From positions 1 to 49,449 of the forward strand of contig JAMOZY010000020.1 in NCBI GenBank assembly GCA_023667695.1: a stretch of DNA of 49,449 nt. The letters run 5' to 3'. A program made the position numbers and the translations under genes. Each line of letters opens with the position of its first letter. Position 1 is the stretch's first letter. Positions 1-7,858 of this stretch are shown piece by piece. Source of the stretch: Clostridium sp. (GTDB lineage: Bacteria > Bacillota > Clostridia > Lachnospirales > Lachnospiraceae). The notes beneath the pieces are model-generated. The model was given only the letters and a program-made list of their open reading frames with translations. It had not been told where the DNA came from and did not search any database.

Positions 1-61
1 AAACAGCTAAAATAAAAGCTTTTTTGTGCAAAATATATAAGAAAGTATAGAGAGGCAGATT

Positions 62-436
62 ATGGCAAAGAAAAAAGAACCTCAATATGAATGTATTGCT
101 TATTTATCTGTGGAAGCTGATTTGGAGCATGTAGACACACTGGAAAATAAGTAGCTCAAGTATATAAAAGAATATTCTAAGGCTCATAACATCAAGATTG
201 TTGGGATTATGAGAAGACATGGGTTTAGCATGAATGATGTATTACGTAACTTTAAACAGATTACTATTTATACAAGGAAGAAACAGCTTGACGGTGTGGT
301 TATGGCTGGGATGAAATTTGTTAGTTCAGATATGACGGATGCGTATTTCAAAATTGGTATGGTTAAGGCTGTCGGTGGACAGATAATCACTGTAGATGAG
401 GGTAATCTTGGTATGAATATTGTGATGGAGGAATAG
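62..436 (+). pseudogene. Resolvase-like small protein, interrupted by in-frame TAG
   Basis: The reading frame starts with an ATG at 62 behind a GAGAGG ribosome site and continues in one frame to 436, but TAG at 152-154 splits it after 30 codons. Downstream the frame reads LKYIKEYSKAHNIKIVG, then a region ending DEGNLGMNIVMEE. This resembles the short resolvase/recombinase-like proteins found beside PemK toxins in Lachnospiraceae mobile DNA. In that family the sequence around the stop usually reads N-Q-L-K-Y-I-K-E-Y, so the TAG probably replaces a CAG (from memory of the family). The distal part could still restart at ATG 209. The catalytic serine typical of true resolvases is not evident, so it may be a regulatory derivative. 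Confidence 0.55.
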
Positions 437-438
437 AT

Positions 439-873
439 ATGGCAAATAAATCTTATGGTAAATATAAACGTGGTGATGTGGTATATGCGGATTTTGGTCA
501 TAAGCCACATGGAGTAGAAGGTGGTATCAGACCTTGCGTGATTGTCAGTTGTGATGCAAGTAATCATGATGGTGCACCGATGGTAACGGTGTGTCCTTTA
601 AGCAGCAAATTAAAACCGATTCCGGTTCATGTACAAATAAAGCCGAATGATGTGAGAGGCTATCGTCTGAAGACTATTTCGGATTTCTTGCCAGAAGATA
701 TTCAAACAGTAGCCAAGGGAGCAATCAGAGGAAAGACAGGCTATATTCCTGTGGAAGCTGATGTGATGAAGCAAATTGACAGGGCTTTGATTAGACAGCT
801 TAATTTGATGCATGCAGCAAGAAATATGGTAATGGAGGAATTGCAGAATGGATCAGAGAACAAAGAAGACTAA
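439..873 (+). CDS. PemK/MazF-like type II toxin
   Basis: This is a 144-residue protein. The N-terminal half carries the PemK/MazF fold signature: RGDVVYADFG at residues 11-20, then GIRPCVIVSCDASN, then MVTVCPLSSK. Family members are sequence-specific mRNA endoribonucleases. The ATG follows GGAGGAATAGAT, two bases after the preceding gene's stop. No MazE/PemI-type antitoxin gene is visible next to it; the neighbours are a resolvase-like gene and a small DNA-binding gene, both interrupted by TAG. The C-terminal 45 residues after the core (from DVMKQIDRALIRQL) are helical and basic, as in the longer clostridial members. The family call is secure; activity as a toxin is inferred. Confidence 0.8.
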   Translation: MANKSYGKYKRGDVVYADFGHKPHGVEGGIRPCVIVSCDASNHDGAPMVTVCPLSSKLKPIPVHVQIKPNDVRGYRLKTISDFLPEDIQTVAKGAIRGKTGYIPVEADVMKQIDRALIRQLNLMHAARNMVMEELQNGSENKED

Positions 874-1030
874 TAACAAAAGATTCGTAAGATATTCCGA
901 AGGTGCTGAGATGTATTCAATGAGTGTGTCCAAGTTTATGTAGCTTGCTAAGGATGCAAAGACATGTTACAAGGTTAATCAGCTTGTTCTTGTGAATCTG
1001 GATATTATAGATGAAGATTTCTATAAATAG
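848..1030 (+). pseudogene. Small DUF6462-like DNA-binding protein, interrupted by in-frame TAG
   Basis: The frame begins at ATG 848, overlapping the end of the PemK-like gene, and reads RFVRYSEGAEMYSMSVSKFM, then TAG (941-943), then LAKDAKTCYKVNQLVLVNLDIID, ending at TAG 1028-1030 followed at once by TAA. This is the pattern of the short excisionase/MerR-like proteins annotated as DUF6462 in Lachnospiraceae. Those usually have Gln or Glu where the TAG sits, so CAG to TAG is the simplest explanation. The C-terminal end also looks shorter than usual. Together with the resolvase-like and toxin genes it forms a small degraded mobile-DNA cassette. Confidence 0.5.
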
Positions 1031-1149
1031 TAAAAAATAAAAATGGAGAATCCTGCATAAAATGCTTGGGGGCTGTCGCTTTAACAAATGAAAATTCGTG
1101 AAGCAGCAGCCTCATTTTCGCTGTTTCTGAGATGAAATCCTTTAGAAAC

Positions 1150-1314
1150 TTCGTGCTTTGAATTTTTGCGACCTCAGTCAGGTGTTCAAGCTCTATGGGC
1201 TTTTGGTACATACAAATCCTGTCTGCCCTTGCATTCGTGTATCTTGGCGATATAGGAAAGAATCTCGCTGTCCCAGTTGTAATTTGTCAGCTTTGTATAA
1301 TCAAAATTTTTCAT
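1150..1314 (-). pseudogene. Fic-family N-terminal remnant, frameshifted
   Basis: On the minus strand an ATG at 1314 opens MKNFDYTKLTNYNWDSEIL, then SYIAKIHECKGRQDLYV, which then hits a stop. The next frame continues KPIELEHLTEVAKIQSTK. Joined, these match the N-terminus of clostridial Fic/DUF4172 proteins (LTxYxWDSEI, QKPxELExLxEIAKIQST). The catalytic HPFxxGNGR region is absent. After AKIQST the sequence no longer resembles Fic, so the rest was deleted. A good minus-strand promoter still lies upstream at 1368-1396. This is a dead gene fragment. Confidence 0.5.
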
Positions 1315-1367
1315 AGAAAACTCTTTATTTGCAATGGATTCATCCATTCTTGTTTTCTTTCATCCAT

Positions 1368-1411
1368 ATTATAGAATATAGTGGACGAAAATTCAATGAA
1401 GTGGACGAAAG
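1368..1411 (-). promoter_or_regulatory. Orphan promoter with duplicated GTGGACGAAA box
   Basis: On the minus strand the -35 TTGAAT (1396-1391) and the -10 TATAAT (1373-1368) are separated by 17 bp and point at the Fic remnant. The decamer GTGGACGAAA occurs at 1381-1390, within the spacer, and again at 1402-1411. The two copies are 21 bp apart, about two helical turns, as expected for an operator bound by a dimer or tetramer. Confidence 0.4.
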
Positions 1412-1627
1412 GCACTTGTGATACATATATATTATTGCCGGATGCGAGGACAAAATAGTGGAACGCTTGAAAATTCAACCGCTTAATGCTACACTATACA
1501 AACAAAAAGCAACACAGGGCGACTGATTTGAGATTGGTTTTTAGGTGCTTCATTACCTGATATGTAAGTATCGTATTTTTACAACAGATTTTACGACAAA
1601 TCGAATCAGAGGCTGGTGGAGGAAAAC

Positions 1628-2251
1628 ATGGATATAGTTTTATACTCGAATAATATTGATGAATATCTGAAGTATGATAATGTGATTGATTATGACAATA
1701 ATGCCATAACAGAATTGGCTGATATGCTTTTCGAAAAAGCAAGTGATGAATTGGATTTTATTAAAGCTGCTTATGAATTTGTCAGAGATAATATTTCACA
1801 TTCGGCAGATATAAATGAAGAAGTAATTACATGTACTGCTTCGGAAGTGTTAAAAGCTGGTCATGGTATTTGTTTTGCTAAATCTCACTTATTGGCAGCT
1901 TTATTGCGTTGCAAGTCTGTTCCAGCAGGATTTTGTTATCAAAAGTTAATTTTAGATGATGAAACAGCACCTGTACTAATCTATCATGGATTAAATGGTG
2001 TATATATCAAAGGTTATAAAAAGTGGATAAGGCTTGACGCAAGAGGAAACAAAACTGGTGTGAACGCACAATTTTCAATAGAAACAGAACAGCTTGCATT
2101 TCCTATACGTCTGGAAATGGGAGAAGTTGATAGCTTTGTAGTATATCCGAATCCGGATATAAAGGTATTGGAAAAGTTGAGAAAAAGCAAGACGAGGACA
2201 GAACTCTGGGGAAATCTTCCCACGGAACTTGAGTATAACAAACAGCGTTAA
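1628..2251 (+). CDS. Transglutaminase-like cysteine protease-fold protein
   Basis: The protein has 207 residues from the ATG at 1628, which follows GGTGGAGGAAAAC. The middle holds the transglutaminase core: Cys in GHGICFAKSHLLAALLR, His in IYHGLNGVYI and Asp in WIRLDARGN. That is a full Cys-His-Asp triad in the usual order and spacing. Related bacterial proteins are peptidases or transglutaminases acting on peptides. No signal peptide or membrane segment is visible, so it is probably cytoplasmic. It stands alone between the Fic remnant and a gene-free stretch, with no operon partner. Family assignment is good; the substrate is unknown. Confidence 0.75.
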   Translation: MDIVLYSNNIDEYLKYDNVIDYDNNAITELADMLFEKASDELDFIKAAYEFVRDNISHSADINEEVITCTASEVLKAGHGICFAKSHLLAALLRCKSVPAGFCYQKLILDDETAPVLIYHGLNGVYIKGYKKWIRLDARGNKTGVNAQFSIETEQLAFPIRLEMGEVDSFVVYPNPDIKVLEKLRKSKTRTELWGNLPTELEYNKQR

Positions 2252-2478
2252 ATTCACATTTGTGAATCCCAAACTTAAAAATGGAAGGCATCCCTTGTAG
2301 GTCGGTTCAAAAGCTTCACCGCCCGTTGTTGAACCCGATGCTGCAGCGGTCACTCAGGTGTGGATATATATCGGATAACTGTTTTTAATATGCTTGCGGT
2401 TGTGGGAAACGTAAAGATGAGCAACAGCTTAGCAGTTATGCACCCTGAGTTGGTGTCGGAATGGTCGGATTTTCTTCC

Positions 2479-3150
2479 TTATTTTACGGCAAGTCTATAG
2501 CTTTCCTCAATCCGAGTGAAGATATCCCCGATTGCTACCGAGCTGTCAAGACAAATGGTAATCCAATGCTTTTTATTCATATGGTAACCGGGTAGAATTT
2601 TAATGCCGTCAACTTGTTTTTCAATATCTTCGGGCATCATTCGCAAATCGAGAATTTCAACATTTTCATCCGAATCAAAGCCTAATTTTCGTCGTGATAC
2701 GGTAAGTAAGGCAGCGTACCATTTTTGATTGTCTTTTCGTCTTACGACGGCATTATCCGGAAATTTCTGCCACAGATATTCAAACTCGTCTCTGTATTTC
2801 TCTCGGATATAAGCAATCACTTCTTTTGCCTGCTTGCTTTTGAAAACCTCGAAATCAAAGCACTTTTCGGCAATTTCCTCAAGTACAGCCTCATATTCGC
2901 TTTTCACCTGCCCGACAAAGGAGCCTGCCGCACCATCGACAAGATGTAACGTGTATGGTTCATTAAAAGCCGGATCAATCACAACTGTGTTAATTTCACC
3001 TGCTTTTGTAATATTGACAGTCATTGTAAAACCGCTGTCGGATAAAATGGTGCTGTATGAGTATATATCAGCTTCCTCTGAAAACCCATATGCCATAAGA
3101 TTTTCAAAATTCACCGTTTTTCTCTGAAAGATACTTTTGATACTATCCAT
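2479..3150 (-). CDS. MmcQ/YjbR family protein
   Basis: This is a 223-residue soluble protein. The C-terminal half fits the YjbR/MmcQ family, a double-wing fold often called DNA-binding: DNQKWYAALLTVSRRKLGF, then ILPGYHMNKKHWITICLDSSV, then a terminal helix. The N-terminal half (about residues 10-90) is an additional domain that I do not recognise in detail. The ATG lies two bases beyond the stop of the HxlR gene, with its ribosome site AAGGAATAACC inside the end of that gene, so the two are translationally linked. The role is unknown. Confidence 0.75.
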   Translation of the reverse strand: MDSIKSIFQRKTVNFENLMAYGFSEEADIYSYSTILSDSGFTMTVNITKAGEINTVVIDPAFNEPYTLHLVDGAAGSFVGQVKSEYEAVLEEIAEKCFDFEVFKSKQAKEVIAYIREKYRDEFEYLWQKFPDNAVVRRKDNQKWYAALLTVSRRKLGFDSDENVEILDLRMMPEDIEKQVDGIKILPGYHMNKKHWITICLDSSVAIGDIFTRIEESYRLAVK

Positions 3151-3152
3151 GG

Positions 3153-3554
3153 TTATTCCTTTCCGGATTCTTTAGCCGCACTGTAAAAATCCTGTTCATA
3201 CTTATAGCCCCAATTCATCATAGCGTAAAATATTGGATAAAGGTCTTTCCCTTTCTCTGTAAAGGAATATTCCACATGAGGCGGGATTTCATTAAACTGC
3301 TCACGGTGTACGATTCCTTTTGCTTCTAAATCTTTTAAGGTTGCCGTAAGCATTGTATTGGTGATGCCGGGAAGATTCTTTTTCAGTTCTCCGAAACGGA
3401 TAGAATCATAAATGCAAAGCACATACAGCACCTGATCCGTCCATTTTCCCTGAAATAAAGACAAACCCGGTGTGACAGGACAGTTCCCGGATTCCGTTAC
3501 AATTCCTTCCTTCACCCGTACCAAAAACTCATCATAACTCATCATCTGTTCCAT
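3153..3554 (-). CDS. HxlR-family winged-helix regulator
   Basis: A 133-residue protein with the HxlR layout. Residues 24-41 carry CPVTPGLSLFQGKWTDQV, including the N-terminal Cys often used for redox sensing. A winged helix follows, with FGELKKNLPGITNTMLTATLKDLEAKGIVHRE and the wing VEYSFTEKG. Members repress detoxification or stress genes and release DNA when the Cys is modified. The gene heads a two-gene unit with the YjbR-like gene and is divergent from the adenylation operon, which is its most likely target. The start at 3554 follows AAGGAGAATGAAGCT. Confidence 0.85.
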   Translation of the reverse strand: MEQMMSYDEFLVRVKEGIVTESGNCPVTPGLSLFQGKWTDQVLYVLCIYDSIRFGELKKNLPGITNTMLTATLKDLEAKGIVHREQFNEIPPHVEYSFTEKGKDLYPIFYAMMNWGYKYEQDFYSAAKESGKE

Positions 3555-3579
3555 AGCTTCATTCTCCTTACAGTAAGCT

Positions 3580-3638
3580 TTTTTGTACTATATATATAAA
3601 TTCTGCGTACTTGAAATATTTTTGGGACACAGTATAAT
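3580..3638 (+). promoter_or_regulatory. Promoter of the adenylation operon; candidate HxlR operator
   Basis: The plus-strand -35 TTGAAA (3611-3616) is followed after 16 bp by the -10 TATAAT (3633-3638), 42 bp before the adenylation gene. Just upstream, GTAC occurs twice (about 3586 and 3607) around an AT-rich TATATATA stretch that could serve as the HxlR gene's own -10. The whole divergent region is only 125 bp, so one bound HxlR dimer could control both directions. The operator is inferred. Confidence 0.45.
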
Positions 3639-3679
3639 AAATATACCAAGCAAAGTCAAGTGCCAAAGGAGTAACGATT

Positions 3680-5155
3680 ATGAACCAAAGTGTAATTTAT
3701 GAAGTCCTGCACGATAAAATGAAAGCAGCGCCGAACAACACCGCGGTGTTTGATGGGGAGCGAACCCTTACGAGAATGGAGCTTGAACAGCTAATCAATA
3801 CGATTGCTGTAAAAATCCCAGCAGAAGCACATCATGTAGGAATCATGATGGAGCATACTGTGGAAATGATTGCTTCTATTTTTGCGGTGTTAAAGGTAGG
3901 AAAAGCTTATGTTCCTGTAGAACCATTTTTCCCACAGGAAAGAATTGAATTTATGATGAGGGACGCTGGGGTAGATATAATTCTGACAAACAGTATTTAC
4001 AAGGGAAAATCTGAAAACTTTCCCTGTGTCTGCATTGATCCCGGTATGGAAGCAGAGGAGGTTTCTGTTAAGTCATCTGCTTCGCCGGAGGATTTTGCCT
4101 ATATTTTATATACTTCCGGTTCTACGGGAAAGCCGAAGGGGGTTGCTGTCCGCAACCGTAATGTATGCCATTATGTAAAAGCATTCCAAAATGAATTTCA
4201 TCCGTGCGAAGCGGATACAATGCTTCAATATTCGGTCTGTTCCTTCGATATTTTTGTGGAAGAAGTATTTACGACGCTTTTGTCTGGTGCTGTGCTGGCG
4301 ATTCCACCTGCCGAAACCAAAGAGGATATTCATGCTCTTATGGAGTTTGTAGAAAACAACAATATAACGGAAATAAGCGGTTTTCCATATTTACTGCTTG
4401 AAATGAATCATTTGCCGCAGATTCCGAAAAGTCTAAGACTTTTAATCAGCGGTGGCGATGTGCTTCGTGCAAGCTATATTACGAATCTAATCGACAAAGC
4501 AGAGATATACAATACCTATGGTCCGTCGGAAACAACGGTGTGTGCTTCCTATTATCGGTGTAATGATGTAACGCCGCTTGCAGACGGCACATATCCCGTA
4601 GGGAAACCGGTTCTTGGTTGCTGGATTGAGATATTAGATGAACACCTGGCTTCCGTAAAGCCGGGTGAAATCGGAGAAATCTGTATTCTCGGAGAGGGCG
4701 TATCCGCCGGATATATCGGAAATAGAAAAAGGGAAAATGAAGCCTTTGTTACCCGACAGGATGGTTCTGTTTTATATCGCAGCGGGGACCTCGGTTATCT
4801 CCTGCCTGACGAAAATATTGCATTTCTTCACAGAAAAGACACACAGGTGATGATTCTCGGTAAACGGGTGGAGCCTGTTGAGGTTGAAAGTGTGCTTTGC
4901 AAATGCTCAGAAATTGAAAAAGCAGTTGTCAGACCATATATGGATGAGCAAAATCTCTCGTATATGGTAGCGTATGTTGTTTTGAAACAGCCGGAAGCGA
5001 ATCTTTCGACTTTGAAAAAGGAAATGGCGAGATTTTTGCCGAACTATATGATTCCCGAATTTTTTGTGAAAATGAACGATCTTCCGTTGAACGCAAACGG
5101 TAAGGTGGATACGAAAGCGTTGCCTGTTATTATGAAAGAAGGAGCGGTCGCTTAA
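3680..5155 (+). CDS. Stand-alone amino-acid-adenylation enzyme (NRPS A-domain-like)
   Basis: The protein has 491 residues, essentially one ANL-superfamily adenylation domain. Motifs appear in order: YILYTSGSTGKPKG (residues 141-154), FDIFVEE with the amino-group-binding Asp, YGPSETTV, YRSGDLGYL, and the C-terminal NANGKVD Lys. It should activate an amino acid or similar acid with ATP and load it onto a thiol carrier. No carrier domain is attached and none is encoded nearby. By hand alignment to GrsA the pocket reads roughly D-I-E-S-I-G-T-V-C-K, which I do not recognise. The next gene starts one base after the stop, so the operon is tight. DltA-like D-Ala ligase is an alternative, but no dlt genes are present. 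Confidence 0.85.
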   Translation: MNQSVIYEVLHDKMKAAPNNTAVFDGERTLTRMELEQLINTIAVKIPAEAHHVGIMMEHTVEMIASIFAVLKVGKAYVPVEPFFPQERIEFMMRDAGVDIILTNSIYKGKSENFPCVCIDPGMEAEEVSVKSSASPEDFAYILYTSGSTGKPKGVAVRNRNVCHYVKAFQNEFHPCEADTMLQYSVCSFDIFVEEVFTTLLSGAVLAIPPAETKEDIHALMEFVENNNITEISGFPYLLLEMNHLPQIPKSLRLLISGGDVLRASYITNLIDKAEIYNTYGPSETTVCASYYRCNDVTPLADGTYPVGKPVLGCWIEILDEHLASVKPGEIGEICILGEGVSAGYIGNRKRENEAFVTRQDGSVLYRSGDLGYLLPDENIAFLHRKDTQVMILGKRVEPVEVESVLCKCSEIEKAVVRPYMDEQNLSYMVAYVVLKQPEANLSTLKKEMARFLPNYMIPEFFVKMNDLPLNANGKVDTKALPVIMKEGAVA

Positions 5156-5156
5156 A

Positions 5157-5615
5157 ATGGATATTATAATCAAGCGGGCTTCCATGGAAGAAATAGACAA
5201 ACTGATGGTATGGCGAATGGAGGTTCTTCATCATGTTTTCGCTATTCCGGAAAACGAGGATATGCAAAATCTTTATATTGCCAATCGGGAATACTATCAG
5301 AGGTCGATACCAAGCGGAGAGCATATTGCCGTATTTGCAGAAATAGACGGAGCGACCGCAGGCTGTGGTGGACTTTGTTTGCATCGGGAAATGCCGTCCC
5401 CCGATAATCCAAACGGAGCGTGCGCCTATCTGATGAACATATATACGAGAGAAGCGTACCGTGAACATGGTGTAGGAAATGCGATTGTTCGCTGGCTGGT
5501 TGACTATGCTAAAAAACAAGGTATTACAAAGATATATCTCGAAACCTCTGATTGCGGACGGGCATTGTACGAAAGCATCGGTTTTCGGGATATGCAGGAT
5601 TATATGAAAATATAG
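5157..5615 (+). CDS. GNAT-family N-acetyltransferase
   Basis: A 152-residue single-domain protein with the GNAT fold: N-terminal IIIKRASMEEIDKLMVWRMEVL, central IAVFAEIDGATAGCGGLCL, acetyl-CoA-binding IYTREAYREHGVGNAIVRWLVDYAK, and the terminal LYESIGFRDM. It would transfer an acyl group from CoA to an amine. It starts one base after the adenylation gene and is followed 12 bp later by the hydrolase, so all three are probably one transcript and may act on the same small molecule. The substrate cannot be read from the sequence. Confidence 0.85.
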   Translation: MDIIIKRASMEEIDKLMVWRMEVLHHVFAIPENEDMQNLYIANREYYQRSIPSGEHIAVFAEIDGATAGCGGLCLHREMPSPDNPNGACAYLMNIYTREAYREHGVGNAIVRWLVDYAKKQGITKIYLETSDCGRALYESIGFRDMQDYMKI

Positions 5616-5627
5616 TGAGGAATCAGG

Positions 5628-6326
5628 ATGAAAGAAATTATCAAAACAGTAATAGACGGCAAGCAAATTACTTTTTTCAGAAATGAGAATGACAGCGTTC
5701 CAATTGTCTATGCCAATATGTATACGGAAGTAGGAAAAGCAGTTTTAGAACAGTGTGAAAAACTCGGCTGCAAACCGTTTCACCTTGTATCCATTACGGA
5801 ACTTCGGTGGGATGAAGAATTGTCACCATGGGCGCATGAACCAGTTGTTTCAAAAAGCGACCATTTTACAGGAGAAGCAAATCAATATGCGCACTGTATG
5901 GAAGTTAATATTATCCCTCTGATAGAGAATAAAATCGGACTGCCAACCTGCCGTATCATTGCCGGGTACTCTATGGGCGGGCTGTTTGCATTGTATGCAC
6001 CGTATGTAACGGATTTGTTTTCCTCTGTGGTATCAGCCTCCGGTTCGGTTTGGTATCCTGAGTTTATATCTTATGTGAAATCACATGATTTTGTGAAAAA
6101 GCCCGACGCAATCTATCTTTCTCTTGGAGATCAGGAAAGCCGGACAAAGAATCCCTTTTTGAAACAGACGGAAAACGGTACGAAAGAACTTTTTTCTATC
6201 TATCAGAGCAAAGGAATCAACTCTGTATTTGAACTGAACCCCGGAAATCATTATAAAGATGCTGTTTACCGTATGGCAAAGGGAATCACTTGGATATTAA
6301 ATGCTGAAAAGTTTGAAAAAATATAG
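5628..6326 (+). CDS. Esterase-like alpha/beta hydrolase
   Basis: A 232-residue protein of the Fes/esterase-D type. The nucleophile elbow is GYSMGGLFALY (Ser at about residue 111), followed by SSVVSASGSVWYPEF, an acidic loop YLSLGDQESRTK and the terminal His in ELNPGNHYKDAV. That supplies a Ser-Asp-His triad in the expected order. No signal peptide is present, so it acts in the cytoplasm. As the third gene of the adenylation operon it could release or trim a product, or hydrolyse an ester made by a partner; this is inference from context. Confidence 0.75.
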   Translation: MKEIIKTVIDGKQITFFRNENDSVPIVYANMYTEVGKAVLEQCEKLGCKPFHLVSITELRWDEELSPWAHEPVVSKSDHFTGEANQYAHCMEVNIIPLIENKIGLPTCRIIAGYSMGGLFALYAPYVTDLFSSVVSASGSVWYPEFISYVKSHDFVKKPDAIYLSLGDQESRTKNPFLKQTENGTKELFSIYQSKGINSVFELNPGNHYKDAVYRMAKGITWILNAEKFEKI

Positions 6327-6546
6327 GAGAATATGATAGAACTTACATTTAAAATTACATCAAAGAAAGGAAATCAGCAGTAGTGTGTTCATTCTTATGA
6401 TGATTGCACAGACAGCGGAATCATGCAGAAACTATTGTGAAATGGTTTTAAATGCAGTAGACTGTATTTATGTCATTGAAGCCGGAATGGGATATGGATA
6501 TTCTTGATTAAAGGCTAATTTTTATAGTACCAAGGAGGAAAAAGGG

Positions 6547-7086
6547 ATGACGAACAAGTACGAAGGAACACAGACGGAAAAGAATCTGCAGGCTGCATTT
6601 TCTGGAGAATCCATGGCAAGGAACAAGTATACTTATTTTGCATCAAAGGCAAAAAAAGAAGGGTTTGAGCAGATTGCAAGTATTTTTCTGAAGACTGCGG
6701 ATAATGAAAAAGAGCATGCAAAGATGTGGTTTAAGGAATTAAAAGGAATTGGTGATACCGCAGAGAATCTGGCAGCGGCGGCTGATGGAGAAAACTACGA
6801 ATGGACGGATATGTATGAGGATTTTGCAAAAACGGCTGAGGCAGAGGGATTTCCGGAGCTGGCTGAGAAGTTCCGCAGAGTAGGTGCTATTGAAAAGCAG
6901 CATGAAGAGCGTTACCGTGCGCTGCTTCGAAATGTTGAGATGCAGGAAGTGTTTGCCAAGAGTGAGGTTAAGGTATGGGAATGCCGTAATTGCGGACACA
7001 TTGTAGTTGGCGAGAAAGCACCGGAGGTTTGTCCGGTCTGCGACCATCCCCAGGCATATTTTGAAGTACATGCAGAGAACTATTAG
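6547..7086 (+). CDS. rbr: Rubrerythrin
   Basis: A 179-residue protein with the classic two-part layout. The N-terminal four-helix ferritin-like domain supplies di-iron ligands in [25 protein letters not shown] and [11 protein letters not shown]. The C-terminal rubredoxin-like domain has [20 protein letters not shown], two CxxC pairs for a mononuclear iron. The enzyme reduces hydrogen peroxide in anaerobes. It has a strong ribosome site (AAGGAGGAAAAAGGG) and is followed by a strong terminator, so it is monocistronic. Upstream, 6327-6546 holds no gene I can support. Confidence 0.97.
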   Translation: MTNKYEGTQTEKNLQAAFSGESMARNKYTYFASKAKKEGFEQIASIFLKTADNEKEHAKMWFKELKGIGDTAENLAAAADGENYEWTDMYEDFAKTAEAEGFPELAEKFRRVGAIEKQHEERYRALLRNVEMQEVFAKSEVKVWECRNCGHIVVGEKAPEVCPVCDHPQAYFEVHAENY

Positions 7087-7117
7087 TAATGAAAGGGTAT
7101 GCATATTTGCAATCATA

Positions 7118-7168
7118 AAGGCAGGCTGCTGCTTCACGAATTTCATGGTTGAAGCAGCAGCCTGCTTT
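7118..7168 (+). terminator. Rho-independent terminator after rubrerythrin
   Basis: A 16-bp perfect stem (7121-7136 with 7150-7165, GCAGGCTGCTGCTTCA and its complement) with a short loop, flanked by AAG on one side and TTT on the other, lies 35 bp after the rubrerythrin stop. Confidence 0.85.
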
Positions 7169-7281
7169 GCATATGGATTTTAGTGATGAGACTGCGTGTG
7201 AAAAACTGGAAGCTTACAGAAGCAGTCAGTCAGGGAAGAATAAATATTAGTAAATTAAATGAAAACAAGAAATGCTAATTG

Positions 7282-7310
7282 TTGATAAACCCTTGAGATT
7301 GTGATAAGAT
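7282..7310 (+). promoter_or_regulatory. Promoter of the cdaA operon
   Basis: The -35 TTGATA (7282-7287) and the -10 TAAGAT (7305-7310) are 17 bp apart and lie about 90 bp before the first gene of the operon. No other gene lies between this site and 7400. Confidence 0.5.
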
Positions 7311-7399
7311 AACAAATGATGTGCAAACGAGGGAGCAGATATATGGATTTCCTGGAGAAGCTCCTATGCAGTTAGAATTTCCGACGAGGTAAAGATATA

Positions 7400-7858
7400 G
7401 TGATAAATGAAGAAAAAGTTAAAATGATGACCAAGCTTGCGATTTATGAATCGACCAAGGGGAAAAAACAATTAAATATCAGTAAATATTATAAACGGGA
7501 TTATGTGCGGTATAATATGTTCAAAACGGCAGTGGCTGCTACAATTGCATATATGATTATTGTAGGAATCTATATACTGCAAAACGTAGAGGAGATATTA
7601 TTACAGTTAAACGATTTGGATTTTCTGAATGCAGCTATGAAAATAGGAGTTTCTTACATCATATTTTTAGTGCTTTATATGGTAGCCGCCCGCTTCGTAT
7701 ATTCCCACAAATATGAAAAGGTAAAACCAGATGTAATTATTTATAATCATAACCTGAAGCAATTGAAAGAGTTATATGATAGAGAAGAAAAGGAATTAAA
7801 AGAAAAACGTGTGGGAAGGAGTGTGAAGCTGAATCATGATGACCTTATTGACTATTAG
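7400..7858 (+). CDS. Small membrane protein, first gene of the cdaA operon
   Basis: A 152-residue protein with a soluble N-terminus, two membrane helices (about residues 43-62 and 80-101) and a charged C-terminal helix rich in Lys and Glu. The GTG start at 7400 follows CGAGGTAAAGATATA. I recognise it only as a conserved unnamed gene lying upstream of cdaA in Lachnospiraceae (from memory). Its 3' end overlaps the next gene by about 20 bp, indicating coupled translation. A role in membrane placement or control of the cyclase is possible but not shown. Confidence 0.65.
   Translation: MINEEKVKMMTKLAIYESTKGKKQLNISKYYKRDYVRYNMFKTAVAATIAYMIIVGIYILQNVEEILLQLNDLDFLNAAMKIGVSYIIFLVLYMVAARFVYSHKYEKVKPDVIIYNHNLKQLKELYDREEKELKEKRVGRSVKLNHDDLIDY

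Noticed and set aside
62-1030. Stop-codon recoding (TAG read as Gln), as in some gut phages
   Set aside because: Many intact chromosomal and element genes here end with TAG (for example ung-region and response-regulator genes), and some interrupted genes also carry TGA or linked missense changes. Decay by C-to-T change is simpler.
2252-2478. A gene between the transglutaminase-like and YjbR-like genes
   Set aside because: All frames are short and broken, without ribosome sites; I see nothing to support.
6327-6546. A short gene starting near 6332 after the esterase
   Set aside because: The frame after AGGAGAATATG stops within a few codons; only fragments remain.
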